Source: MM2 sp035460165 | GTDB lineage: Bacteria > Pseudomonadota > Gammaproteobacteria > Burkholderiales > Methylophilaceae | Direction of reading: 5' to 3' | Length of the DNA stretch: 64,000 nucleotides | Assembly (NCBI GenBank): GCA_035460165.1 | Contig: DATHWW010000005.1 | Location: 124,001-188,000 of the forward strand | Part shown: positions 50,342-60,600 of the stretch, piece by piece | How the letters are laid out: each line of letters begins with the position of its first letter | Position numbering within the stretch: the stretch's first letter is position 1 | Position numbers and translations under genes: made by a program | The notes under the pieces: generated by a model | Database searches by the model: none | Told to the model about the DNA's origin: nothing | Seen by the model: only the letters and a program-made list of their open reading frames with translations

Positions 50342-53068
50342 TTGGCAAGAATAGATAATCTGCCGCAAAGCATGACCGGGAATGCCCTTGTTCTATGCTC
50401 GACAGCACGCTTGGCGCGCAGCCTCCGAATGGAGCTGGGGCACATCCAACGCGCACGCGGCATGACGCAATGGCAGCCGCCGACCATTCTTACATTGGCG
50501 CAATGGCTGGATGACGCGATCACGCGCGCGATGCTGGCGGGCGAACTGCCGGCCGACTATCTGCCGCGGCAAATCCTGGACAGCATGGCGGAACGTCTGC
50601 TGTGGGAGCGCGCCATCGAGAAGAACACGCAGGATGACGCGGTGCAGGCGTTATTCGATATGGCAGGCCTGGCACAAACCGCCGCCGAGGCTAATCGGCT
50701 CCTGATCGAATGGAATATCCACCTCACCGGCGGCGAGCAGACCGAGGAAACGCGGCAATTCCTGCGCTGGCGCGAAACTTTCCAGACGCTTTGCCGCCAG
50801 CATCAGACACTCGAAGCGGCGCGTTATCTGGACCGGCAGATCGATGGTCTGCAACGCGGTGCCGGCGCGTTGCCCGCCGACCTCCATCTCGCTGGATTCG
50901 ACCGTTTCAGTCCGCAGGAAAAGCGTTTGCTGGAGGTATTGGCTGCGCGCGGCGTGCAGGTTCTGCGTTGGCCGCTCGGGCTCGATCAACCTGCATCGGC
51001 TGTGCAGATCGCCTGCGACGATGTCGATGCCGAATGCCGGGCGGCGGTGGCATGGGCCGCGCGCCGGCTTGCGCAAGAGCCGCACGCGCGGCTCGCCATC
51101 GTCGCGCCGGAGTTAGGCGCATTACGCGCCCGACTTGCGGCCATGCTCGACGATGCCTTGCACCCGGCCTCGATTCATCCTTCACGCGCGGCAATGCCGC
51201 GCTGTTACGACTTTTCGCTGGGAGATCCGCTATCCGCGCATCCGATGATCGCCTGCGCGCTGTTGCTGCTGCGACTGTCGGTTCGCCGCTATCGTATTTC
51301 GCAGCAGGATGCCGGACATCTATTGCGTGACATATATTGGTCGGCTGGCATCAGCGAAGCGGATGCGCGAGCACGGCTCGAGGCCCGCATGCGCGGCAGG
51401 CTGTCGCCGCGATTGCAGCTCGAACAGTTGCTGCGGCTGGCGCGCAAGGCACAGCTGGACGGCTTGGGTGTCGCCCGGTTGGTGGGGAACCTCGAAGCAA
51501 TCAGCGCCGCAACTGCCGGCTGGCCGCGCAAACAATCGGCACGCGCATGGGCCGCGGCATTCGCAGGATTGCTCAAGGCTGCCGCCTGGCCGGGCGAGCG
51601 CAGCCTTTCCAGCCATGAATTCCAGGCGCGGCAGGCGTGGGAAGCTGCGCTGAATGATTTCGGCATACTGGATGCGTTGTTGGGGCCGTTGGATGCGGGA
51701 GCAGCCCTGCATCGCTTATCCCGCCTGGCGCAGGAGCGTATTTTTCAGCCCGAGGCCGAAGGCGAACCGCGATTGCTTGTGATGGGCATGCTGGAAGCCG
51801 CCGCCGCACCGCTGGATGCGATGTGGGTGCTGGGCATGAACGATCACCAATGGCCGCCGCCGCCCCGGCCGAACCCTTTGCTGCCTGCCGAAACACAACG
51901 GCGGGCGCATGCCCCGAATGCATGCAGCAGCGTGCAGACCGAATTCGCCCAGGCGATACATGCGCGGCTGATGCACGGTGCGGCCGAGATCGTCTTTTCA
52001 TGGTCGCACCGCGACGGCGAGCGTGAGTTGCGCCCCAGCCCGGTCATAAGCGCGATCCCGCTGCAAGCCGCGGCGCCGGAACTGGCCGCCACGTTGGCCG
52101 AACGCTTGGCACAACCGGCTGAGATGCAGTGGCTGGACGATCATATGGCGCCACCGGTAGCTGCAGGCGAAATCCAGCGCGGCGGTACAGGGCTCCTCAA
52201 GGCACAGGCGATCTGCCCGGCATGGGCCTATTATCAGTACCGGCTTGGCGCACGGGCGCTGGATGAGCCGGTGGAAGGGTTGGATGCGCTTGCGCGCGGC
52301 AATCTGCTGCACATGGTTTTGCAAGCCTTTTGGACGGGACGCACTTCCGTGGACCTGCATGGGATCGACGATACCGCATTGGAATCATCGATTGCTGCCG
52401 CGGTGGAAGCAGGGGTACGACAATTTATCGAACAGTCGGACGCGCCTTTGCCGCCGCAGTTCGCTGCCCTGGAAAAGCTGCGTTTGCAGCGGATTCTGGC
52501 CGCCTGGCTGGAGCTGGAGAAAACGCGCGAGCCATTCTCGGTGCAGGAATGCGAACAGCGCATCAGCCTGGATATCGACGGCTTGCAGGTCAATCTGGTG
52601 CTGGATCGGATTGATGAGCTGCCGGACGGTCGGCTGGTGGTGCTCGATTACAAGACGGGCGCCAGCGTCAGCCACAAAAGCTGGGCAGAAGACCGTATCG
52701 CCGAACCGCAATTACCGATTTATGCGGCGCTCGCGTTGCGCGACGGCGAAGTGGCCGCGGTCTGTTTCGCCAAAGTGCAGGCGGCGGAGCAGAAGTTCAT
52801 CGGCATCGCGGAAGAAGATGGGGTACTGCCCGGCGTAAATTCACTCGACGGCGCCCGCAAGCTCTTTCCGGAAGACCGCTTCTCCGATTGGGCCGCCTTG
52901 ATCCGTCACTGGCAGGTCAGCATCGCTGCGATTGCGACCGAGATCAAAGCCGGCGAAGCCGCGGTGAAGTTCCGTAATGAAGAGGATATGCGCGATTGCG
53001 ACGTGAAACCGCTCTTGCGCCTGCCTGAGCGCAAGTTGCAATTGGAGCGCCAAAACAGAGAGGTTTGA
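50342..53068 (+). CDS. addB: AddB-like PD-(D/E)XK nuclease / inactive helicase
   Basis: 908 aa from a TTG at 50342 with AGGAGAGG at 50331-50338; an ATG at 50372 (MTGNALVLCSTARLARSL) is the alternative. The N-terminal half is a degenerate UvrD-like domain (LRMELGHIQRARGMTQWQPP, TLAQWLDDAI) and the C-terminus is a RecB-family nuclease with VLDYKTGASVSH (Asp...Asp-x-Lys). The C-terminal four-cysteine Fe-S cluster of Gram-positive AddB is not evident; only CPAWAYYQYRLGA is kept. With the AddA-like helicase at 57628 it should resect double-strand breaks. Normally adjacent to addA; here 4.6 kb apart. Confidence 0.85.
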   Translation: MARIDNLPQSMTGNALVLCSTARLARSLRMELGHIQRARGMTQWQPPTILTLAQWLDDAITRAMLAGELPADYLPRQILDSMAERLLWERAIEKNTQDDAVQALFDMAGLAQTAAEANRLLIEWNIHLTGGEQTEETRQFLRWRETFQTLCRQHQTLEAARYLDRQIDGLQRGAGALPADLHLAGFDRFSPQEKRLLEVLAARGVQVLRWPLGLDQPASAVQIACDDVDAECRAAVAWAARRLAQEPHARLAIVAPELGALRARLAAMLDDALHPASIHPSRAAMPRCYDFSLGDPLSAHPMIACALLLLRLSVRRYRISQQDAGHLLRDIYWSAGISEADARARLEARMRGRLSPRLQLEQLLRLARKAQLDGLGVARLVGNLEAISAATAGWPRKQSARAWAAAFAGLLKAAAWPGERSLSSHEFQARQAWEAALNDFGILDALLGPLDAGAALHRLSRLAQERIFQPEAEGEPRLLVMGMLEAAAAPLDAMWVLGMNDHQWPPPPRPNPLLPAETQRRAHAPNACSSVQTEFAQAIHARLMHGAAEIVFSWSHRDGERELRPSPVISAIPLQAAAPELAATLAERLAQPAEMQWLDDHMAPPVAAGEIQRGGTGLLKAQAICPAWAYYQYRLGARALDEPVEGLDALARGNLLHMVLQAFWTGRTSVDLHGIDDTALESSIAAAVEAGVRQFIEQSDAPLPPQFAALEKLRLQRILAAWLELEKTREPFSVQECEQRISLDIDGLQVNLVLDRIDELPDGRLVVLDYKTGASVSHKSWAEDRIAEPQLPIYAALALRDGEVAAVCFAKVQAAEQKFIGIAEEDGVLPGVNSLDGARKLFPEDRFSDWAALIRHWQVSIAAIATEIKAGEAAVKFRNEEDMRDCDVKPLLRLPERKLQLERQNREV

Positions 53069-53105
53069 GGGCCTGCGAATATCCGATACCCATTCCTCAC
53101 TGAAG

Positions 53106-53152
53106 TAAGTAAAATCTTAAGCAGCTTTTACATGAACTTAAGTAAAATCTTA
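53106..53152. promoter_or_regulatory. Direct repeat upstream of GGDEF gene
   Basis: TAAGTAAAATCTTA occurs at 53106-53119 and again at 53139-53152, 33 bases apart (about three helix turns). Each unit carries TAAG/CTTA symmetry. It looks like a pair of binding sites on one DNA face, 117 bases before the next start codon. Confidence 0.55.
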
Positions 53153-53268
53153 CGGTAGGAGTGGTTTTGCGGTTGCTTTATCAATGACTCCTAAGGGGCA
53201 TAGCCGGACGATAGATTCGGCGTTAGGTTAGTAGTAATAAAATTACAGGGACCGCAATCGCATACCAC

Positions 53269-54921
53269 ATGGCTTACCCATTGTCATTTTCCTACCTTTC
53301 CAGGTATGCGGTTCAAACCATTCTTTGGGCTTTCCTCACCCTAGCTCTTTCCACGCAAGCCGCTCCCCGAGACTTCGCCGGGAATTGGTATGAGATAAAA
53401 AGCGATGCCCTTGCCGGAAAAAGCCCGCTTGACTTGAGCGCGCTTGATGCCAAACGGGTAGACAAGGTGGCGGTAACGGGTGGCCGATTCCTTTTCAAAA
53501 CCGATTTTAGCCTGGACACCGCTGGTCGTTATGTAATCGATTTCAAGAACACGAGTGTCATTGGCCGTTTCCATCATCGCGTTTTCGACGAGCGGAACCG
53601 GCTCGTGGCTGTCTCGGCGGGTGGCATCCAAGGCGTCGAGAACAATCCTTTTTTTCTGAGGCATGGGCGAGAGCTCGAGCTGCCGGCTGGTCAATACCAG
53701 TTGATAACGGAGGTGGAATCCCCGTTTTTTCTCGGCGTTCCCGAACCTTACCTGGATACCTTGAAGGATTATCGCCAGGCCATCAAGCCGGCCAACGCAC
53801 TGGTGCTGGGCGGGATGGGCGTCTTCTTTGGGCTGGGCATTTATTACGCTGCGCTGGCGCTGGTTCGCAGGCGCGCGGCCGAGGGCATGTACGCGCTTTT
53901 CATCCTGGGTAATTTCCTGTTCAACGGCAGTGCTTTGCTGGTATTCCCCGAATTGCTGGGTATGCATTGGATTTACCTGGTCAGCCTGCCGATACTTTTC
54001 TCCAACGCCGCCTACATTGTTTTCGTGATGGCCTTGCTGGAATTAGGCAAGAGTTCGCAGCCGCGTCTCTATAAAGCCGGCATCGCCTTGCTTGCGATTC
54101 TGGGGACGTTTGCTCTTGCCGCTGCCATCAAGCCGAACTGGTCGCTGGAACTGGCTCGATACGGAGTGGCGTTGTTCCTGTGTTACGGTTTGACTTCGGG
54201 CATTATGCGAGCCTGCCAAGGCAATGTTTCGGCAAAGCTGTATCTGGTGGCGATTGCCGTGTTCTTTATGCTGGGCGCAGTCGCCATCACGCAGGCACAG
54301 CTGAGCGGGGTGTATACCTTGTACATCGAACATGTCGGCCTGATGGCAGTTGCGGTCGAGGTGATTTTGCTGGCACTGGTGCTTTCCTATCAGTTCGCAC
54401 AACTGCATCGGGAGAAGGAAATTGCGCTTGAGCGTATGGAGCTCAGCAACCGTATCGCCCACACCGATGCGCTGACCGGATTACCCAACCGCTATGCGTT
54501 GGATATTGAGCTGGATCACCTGCCGGCACACGCCAGTCTGACCTTTCTCGACCTGGACGGCCTCAAGTTTTACAACGACCGCTTCGGCCATGCGCGCGGC
54601 GACAGTTTGTTGCGCAGCTTTGCAGAACACCTAGTCACTTACTTGGGCAGTAACGGCCGGCTATTCCGTATTGGTGGGGACGAGTTTGCGCTGACCTGCC
54701 CAAGCGGCAATAAGGCATTGATCGAATCCACGCTGTGGGACACGATGGCGCACCTGCATACTTCCGGTTTCGAATTGGCAGGCGTCAGTGCCGGCTCGGC
54801 TTATCTTCACGAATCCGCCAACATGAGCGAACTCAAACATCTGGCCGACACCCGCATGTATGAGAACAAGCGTAAACGCAAACAACTCGAGCTGGAATTG
54901 CGGGAGAGTGATGTCGTTTAG
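53269..54921 (+). CDS. 7TM-sensor diguanylate cyclase (7TMR-DISM type)
   Basis: 550 aa. Signal peptide (LTLALSTQAAP), then a periplasmic beta-rich domain (about residues 30-170) like 7TMR-DISM extracellular modules, seven hydrophobic segments (about 180-385), and GGDEF (LTGLPNRYALDIEL ... FRIGGDEFAL). The RxxD inhibitory site is absent (GSNG at that place), so product inhibition may be lacking. No EAL domain. It probably makes c-di-GMP in response to an envelope ligand. Start ATG at 53269; upstream direct repeats may regulate it. Confidence 0.92.
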   Translation: MAYPLSFSYLSRYAVQTILWAFLTLALSTQAAPRDFAGNWYEIKSDALAGKSPLDLSALDAKRVDKVAVTGGRFLFKTDFSLDTAGRYVIDFKNTSVIGRFHHRVFDERNRLVAVSAGGIQGVENNPFFLRHGRELELPAGQYQLITEVESPFFLGVPEPYLDTLKDYRQAIKPANALVLGGMGVFFGLGIYYAALALVRRRAAEGMYALFILGNFLFNGSALLVFPELLGMHWIYLVSLPILFSNAAYIVFVMALLELGKSSQPRLYKAGIALLAILGTFALAAAIKPNWSLELARYGVALFLCYGLTSGIMRACQGNVSAKLYLVAIAVFFMLGAVAITQAQLSGVYTLYIEHVGLMAVAVEVILLALVLSYQFAQLHREKEIALERMELSNRIAHTDALTGLPNRYALDIELDHLPAHASLTFLDLDGLKFYNDRFGHARGDSLLRSFAEHLVTYLGSNGRLFRIGGDEFALTCPSGNKALIESTLWDTMAHLHTSGFELAGVSAGSAYLHESANMSELKHLADTRMYENKRKRKQLELELRESDVV

Positions 54922-54969
54922 TGGGGTGAATAAAAGCTTTTAATAACCACAAAGAAGGGGAGTCGTTTC

Positions 54970-56118
54970 ATGCAGTCAAAGCGAAGTTTGATTTGGCCGG
55001 TGTTGTTGTCGATAGCGCTGCCGCTGGTGGCAGCCTGGTTTATGTATCCCGATACCCATTTGCCGCCCGGGTTCGGGGTATTTCCTCCGTTGTACGTCCC
55101 GGGGACTCCCGGTTTTAATCTGGTCATTTTTGTCGCGCTGGCGCTGGTCGAGGCGGGAATCATCGTGTTCCTGCTCTTCCCGCAGTGGTTCGGCTTCCAG
55201 CCGGTTACGCCACCCCCTTCGCCGACGCCGGTGAAGTTCCCGCTATGGTTCTGGGTAGGCGCCGCGATGACGCTGTTTTTCTGGTGGCTGATGTGGACGC
55301 GCGTCACGCCGTTCGGTGATCTGGTCTATTACGCCTTCTCGCCGTTATGGTGGGGCTTCATCCTGACGCTGGATGGTATCGTCTACCGCCGTAGCGGCGG
55401 CCAGTCTCTGTTGGCCACCAAGCCCGCGACCTTCGTCATCAGCGCGGTGATATCGCTGGTCGGCTGGCTCTACTTCGAGTATTACGACTATTTCGCGCTC
55501 GGCACCTGGTATTACCCAAATTCCACCATGCCGGAACTGAGCCACGAAATGATCGTGCTGATATTCCTGGTTGCCTATACCACGGTGTGGCCGGCGATTT
55601 TCGAGTGGTACACCCTGCTCAATACCTGCCCCAAGCTGGCCAGCCGCTATACCAATGGCCCCAAGCTCGCCTTGCCAGGGAACCTGCTGATGTGGGGCGG
55701 TTTTGCGCTGGTGGTGGCGATGGTGTTCTTCCCGCACCCCTTGTTCTGGGTGGTGTGGATCGGCACGCTGGCGATCTTTGCGGGCTTGCTCATCCGCTTG
55801 AACATCTGGACGCCCTTTACCGCATTGGCGCAAGGCAATTGGGGGCCGATGATACTGATGGGGCTGGGCACCTTGTTCAACGGCTTTTTCTGGGAGATGT
55901 GGAACTACGGCAGTGCGCATCCGGAACTACCGGTGACCAACCCCAACTACTGGATATACGACATTCCTTACGTCAACGTCATCCACATCTTTTCGGAGAT
56001 GCCGCTGCTCGGTTATTTCGGCTATATCCCATTCGGCATCATGGCGTGGCTGATGTTCATCTGGGCGGGCAAGCTGTTCGGTTTCAGTACCCAGTTGCTC
56101 GATTCCGAGCCTAAGTAG
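54970..56118 (+). CDS. Polytopic membrane protein of unknown function
   Basis: 382 aa, about 10 hydrophobic segments spread over the whole length, with many aromatic residues at the ends (WFMYP, WYYPNSTMPEL, FFWEMWNYGSAH). I recognise no transporter or enzyme signature. Two conserved-looking charged motifs, EYYDYF and WEMWNYG, could line an active site or channel. GGGGAG lies before the start; 49 bp after the GGDEF gene, so possibly co-transcribed. Ends at a strong bidirectional terminator. Confidence 0.75.
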   Translation: MQSKRSLIWPVLLSIALPLVAAWFMYPDTHLPPGFGVFPPLYVPGTPGFNLVIFVALALVEAGIIVFLLFPQWFGFQPVTPPPSPTPVKFPLWFWVGAAMTLFFWWLMWTRVTPFGDLVYYAFSPLWWGFILTLDGIVYRRSGGQSLLATKPATFVISAVISLVGWLYFEYYDYFALGTWYYPNSTMPELSHEMIVLIFLVAYTTVWPAIFEWYTLLNTCPKLASRYTNGPKLALPGNLLMWGGFALVVAMVFFPHPLFWVVWIGTLAIFAGLLIRLNIWTPFTALAQGNWGPMILMGLGTLFNGFFWEMWNYGSAHPELPVTNPNYWIYDIPYVNVIHIFSEMPLLGYFGYIPFGIMAWLMFIWAGKLFGFSTQLLDSEPK

Positions 56119-56137
56119 TCATGCAATTGCATGACGC

Positions 56138-56163
56138 AAAAAGCCGCCCTTGGGCGGCTTTTT
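56138..56163. terminator. Bidirectional intrinsic terminator
   Basis: AAAAAGCCGCCC (56138-56149), TT, GGGCGGCTTTTT (56152-56163): a perfect 12-bp palindrome with T-runs on either strand. It serves the membrane protein gene (+) and the convergent FadL gene (-). Confidence 0.93.
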
Positions 56164-56180
56164 GTTGTTGCAGACGTCTA

Positions 56181-57449
56181 TTACCAGCGCCGGCTCAGCA
56201 TCATATGAAAGAAGATGGCCTCATTGCGGATTTCGGCTTCGCCGAACAGCGGGCTGGTGTATTTTTCGCCGACGGGCAGCATCCATTCGATGCCGCCGGT
56301 CAGCAGCCAGTTCTGATCGATTTTGCGGGCGGCGCCGAAAGTGATGTGGTGCTCCAGGATTCCGGCCAGCAGTGGGCTGGAGTTCTTGCGCGGAATCGGG
56401 TTCTGGCCGTAGTTGTGGCCGGCATAGAGCGTGGTGCGGTCGTCCCAGGTATAGGCGAGACCGGTGGCGACGACCCATTGGTCTTTCCAGTCGGCCGGCG
56501 CGACGAGGGTATATTCGGCTGGTGCCGAAGCGTTGTTGCGGTCGGTACCGCGTACCGTGACGGTATCGATGGCGTTGTCCCAATTCAGCCAGTTGACCTT
56601 GAATGACAGCAGCAGGGCCTCGGTAGGCTTGAACGCCACGCCTAGTGCCACTTCACGCGGTAGCGCGAACCCTTTCACGGTGGCGTCGGAATATTTAACC
56701 TTGCCGAGGCCTTGCGCAGTGAAATCGGCTACCAATGATCCGCCGGTCAATGGCAACTCGGTCTTTTCGGTGTAGGTCGCCGCTAACGTTAATGAAGGAT
56801 TTACACGATATTGCGCGCCCAGTTTGAATCCGGTGCGTAAGGCGGCGGCATCCTCAAGCTTATAACCCGCAAAGCTTACCGGCCCACTCTGAAAAGAGGT
56901 GTTGCCAAAGAAATCCTGCTCGATGCTGGCGTACACCAAGTTCAGGCTCGCACCTAGCGACAGGTTTTCGGTGATTTGGCAGCCGATGCCGGGAATGATC
57001 TTGGCGATGCCGAACAATGAGGACAGGTCGTCGCGACCGCCGAACGGTGTGCGGATATTCTCGAACACGCCGCCCGCGCCGCCCTGCGCGAAGAGGCCGA
57101 CGCCCGCGGTGCAGGGGAGGCCCTCCACGGGCTGCGCATAACCGCCGCCGGCGAGGAAGGTGTAACGGTTGGAGGCATGCTCCTGATTGCCGTTGCTGTC
57201 CTTGTGTACCAGGTCGGTGGTGCGCAGCATCGAGCCGAAGATGTCCGCCAGCGGCGCCTTGATCTGCGTCAGCCCGGCCGGGTTGGTGTTGAGCGCGCTG
57301 GTGTCGCGTGCCACGGCGACGTCGGCACCCCCCATCAAGGTCGATTCGGCACCGAAGCCGATCAGGTTGATGCCATTGGTAGCGTGAGCGGTTGAGACGC
57401 CCAGGCATGATATGACCAGGGCGATGGCAGTGCGGCGAATTGGATTCAT
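56181..57449 (-). CDS. FadL/OmpP1/TodX outer-membrane transport protein
   Basis: 422 aa with signal peptide (MNPIRRTAIALVISCLGVSTAHA). The mature N-terminus TNGINLIGFGAESTLMGGADVAVARDTSALNTNPAGL in outline is the FadL plug signature (the NPA and GG motifs), followed by a 14-stranded beta barrel with alternating aromatic residues. It carries long-chain fatty acids or other hydrophobic molecules across the outer membrane. Ends with LSRRW-type terminal barrel residues. Monocistronic, convergent with the unknown membrane protein. Confidence 0.93.
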   Translation of the reverse strand: MNPIRRTAIALVISCLGVSTAHATNGINLIGFGAESTLMGGADVAVARDTSALNTNPAGLTQIKAPLADIFGSMLRTTDLVHKDSNGNQEHASNRYTFLAGGGYAQPVEGLPCTAGVGLFAQGGAGGVFENIRTPFGGRDDLSSLFGIAKIIPGIGCQITENLSLGASLNLVYASIEQDFFGNTSFQSGPVSFAGYKLEDAAALRTGFKLGAQYRVNPSLTLAATYTEKTELPLTGGSLVADFTAQGLGKVKYSDATVKGFALPREVALGVAFKPTEALLLSFKVNWLNWDNAIDTVTVRGTDRNNASAPAEYTLVAPADWKDQWVVATGLAYTWDDRTTLYAGHNYGQNPIPRKNSSPLLAGILEHHITFGAARKIDQNWLLTGGIEWMLPVGEKYTSPLFGEAEIRNEAIFFHMMLSRRW

Positions 57450-57627
57450 GATGAGGATTTATTCGTATGCATTTTGAATAGTTTCGCATAAAGTTTTACC
57501 GCTGTGGCATGTTGTCTAACCCGTTTGGGTTATTTCATTGTTTTAGTTTTTCTCAGGTTGTCTGAAAGAGACAAAACATGGCAGCATCCGATATTTGCCG
57601 CGCACTCCGGAGCCCCGCCTTTCCGAC

Positions 57628-60600
57628 ATGAACGAACCCGATCTGCTACTACAGGATGCCGCCAACCGCGAACGTGCCTTGGAGCTGGCATCCTTCATCG
57701 TCGAGGCCCCGGCGGGTGCGGGCAAGACCGAACTGCTGACGCAGCGCTATCTCAAGCTGCTCGCCATCGTGCGCGAACCGGAAGAGATAGTCGCGATCAC
57801 CTTTACCAACAAGGCCGCCGCTGAAATGCGCGGCCGCGTTCTGCAAAGCCTGCAGGATGCGGAAGACGGCATCTCGGTGGACCGGGCGCATAAACATAAA
57901 ACCCGCGAGCTTGCTCTCGCTGCGTTGGCGCGCTCAAGTGCATTGGGCTGGGAGCTTTTGGCGCAACCCGGCCGCTTGCGCATCAATACCATCGATTCCC
58001 TGTGCAGCCTGTTGGCGCGACAGATGCCGCTGATGAGCCGGTTCGGCGCGCAGCCGGGCGTCAGCGATGACGCTGGCGTGCATTACCGCGAAGCCGCCCG
58101 GCGCGCGATTGCCATGCTGGAAGACGAGGCGGGCGAGGGGCCGGTGACCGATGCCCTGCGCTATCTGGACAACGATGCCGGGCGCCTCGCCGGATTGCTA
58201 GCCGATATGCTTGCCAAGCGCGATCAATGGCTGCACCACGCCGGCCGTTCTTCGGCGCAGGAAGAGGCGATGGACGGCCTGCGTCATCTGGTGCAGCACG
58301 ATATCGTTCGCGCCGCGCAGGTGCTCGACGAACGCTTGCAGCGCCATCTCATGTCGGCCGCGCGTTACGCGGCATCCAACCTGCCTTGCGATCATCCGGT
58401 GTCACTGTTGCTGGATTGGGATACGCCGGTCCGGCCGATCCCCGAGTCGCTGGCGATGTGGCGCGCATTGTGCGATTTGTTGCTGACTGCGCAAGGCGAG
58501 CTACGCAAGGAACGCGGCATCAACGTCAAGAACGGTTTCCCGGCAACGGACGAAGGCCGAGCGCAGAAACAGGCTGTGCTGGACGTGATTGCGGCGATTG
58601 CCGACCCGCAGCCGCTGGCGCGCATCCGCAGCCTGCCCGACCCGCGTAATCACGACGAGGAATGGCATATTGTCGGCAGCCTCGCGCGCTTGCTGCAATT
58701 GGCCGCCGCGCATTTGATGGGCGTCTTCCAGGAAGCCGGCGAGGTGGATTTCGTCGAGGTATCCAGCCGAGCATTGACCGCGCTGGAAGACGAAACCGGT
58801 CCGACCGAGCTCGCCATGCGTCTCGATTACCGCATCCAGCATTTGCTGGTAGACGAATTTCAGGACACCAGCCCGGCGCAAGTCGAGTTGCTGCGCCGGC
58901 TGACGCAAGGTTGGGAGCCGGAAGACGGGCGCACCATTTTCTGCGTCGGCGATCCGATGCAATCCATTTACCGCTTTCGCAAGGCGGATGTCGGTCTCTT
59001 TCTGCACGTGGCGGATTCCGGCATCGGTCATCTCGTATTGGAGCGCCTGAACCTGACGCGCAACAACCGCTCTTGCCCGGCGGTAGTCGATTGGGTGAAC
59101 CAGGCGTTCGATAAGGTTTTTCCGCCGCACGACAGCGTGACGCGCGGCGCAATCAGCTACCGCCGCTTTGCCGCCACGCGCGAGCCGATGCCGGGCGAGG
59201 GGGTGCTTGTGCACCCGTTGGTGGCAGAAAATGGCGCCGCTTCGGGCGGGTTGGCCGAGATCGAGGCGCAATATGTTGCCGATCTCATCGAACAGGAGCG
59301 CAGCCTCTATCCCGGCGGCACCATCGCGGTGCTGGTGCGCGCGCGCAATCATCTTGAGGCGCTGGTCGCCGAGGTTCGCCGCAATCGTCCCGCGTTGAAA
59401 TTCCAGGCTGTTGAAATCGAATCCCTGGGCGGGCGGCAGGCGGTGCAGGATGCCATGGCGCTGACCCGAGCCATGCTGCACCGCGCCGACCGCGTGCATT
59501 GGCTGGCCATGTTGCGCGCGCCCTGGTGCGGCTTGACGCTGGAGGATATGCATAGTCTGGCGGCAGACGACCAATACTCGACCATCTGGCGGCTGATGCA
59601 GGACGAAGCGCGCATGGCCCGGCTGAGCGAGGACGGCCAGCGACGGTTGCTGCATGTACGTATCGTCTTGCAGGAGGCCTTTGCCCATCAGGGGCGGCAG
59701 ACCTTGCGACGCTGGGTCGAGTCCGCCTGGCTCCGGCTCGGCGGTCCGGAGTGCTTGTGGAATGCGGGCGATGTACGCGATGTGCAGGCGTATTTTTCAT
59801 TGATCGAACAATTGGACGCCAGCGGCAATTTCGACTCGGATCAACTGGAGATCGCGCTGGCAGAACTCTATGCCGCGCCCGATGTGGAGGCCGATGGCAG
59901 CCTGCAATTCATGACGCTGCATAAATCCAAAGGGCTGGAATTCGATACGGTGATCTTGCCCGGCCTGCACCGCCAGCCGAAAAACAACGACGCCTCTCTG
60001 CTGCTATGGGAAGAGGTGCAAATCGACGACGACGCGCCGCAATTGGTGGCTGCGCCGTGGGTGCCGCGCCACCTGCGCGATGGCCTGCCGTCGCCCTACG
60101 ATTTCCTGCGCGGACTGGAATGCGAGCGCACGGCCAACGAAGCGGCGCGGGTGCTGTATGTGGGCGCGACACGGGCGATACGCCGCTTGCATCTGGTCGG
60201 TGCGACTTGCCTGGATGCCAGGGATGGAGTCAAACCGCCGTTGGGCAGTTTTCTCGAAATGGTATGGAGTGCGGTCGGCGGCGCATTCATGCGTGCGGCA
60301 GAAACGCCTGTGCAAACGATGGTGCAACGAAATAACGAAGACTTCGTCCCGCAGTTGGTGCGCTTGCCGCATCCGCACACGCCCGAACTGCTGGTCGCGG
60401 ACGACGCTAACGTTTTGACGATTTCATTCGACGAAGCCGCTGCCGAGGTCGAGGCAGGGCGCCTGGAAGCGCGTTGCGGCACGCTCGGCCATCTTTATAT
60501 GGAAATGATCGCGCACGATGGCCCCGAGCTTTGGCCGGCAAGCCGATTGCATGAATTACGGCCGGCGATGCAAGCCTGGCTTGAGCGCTTCGGTCACAGC

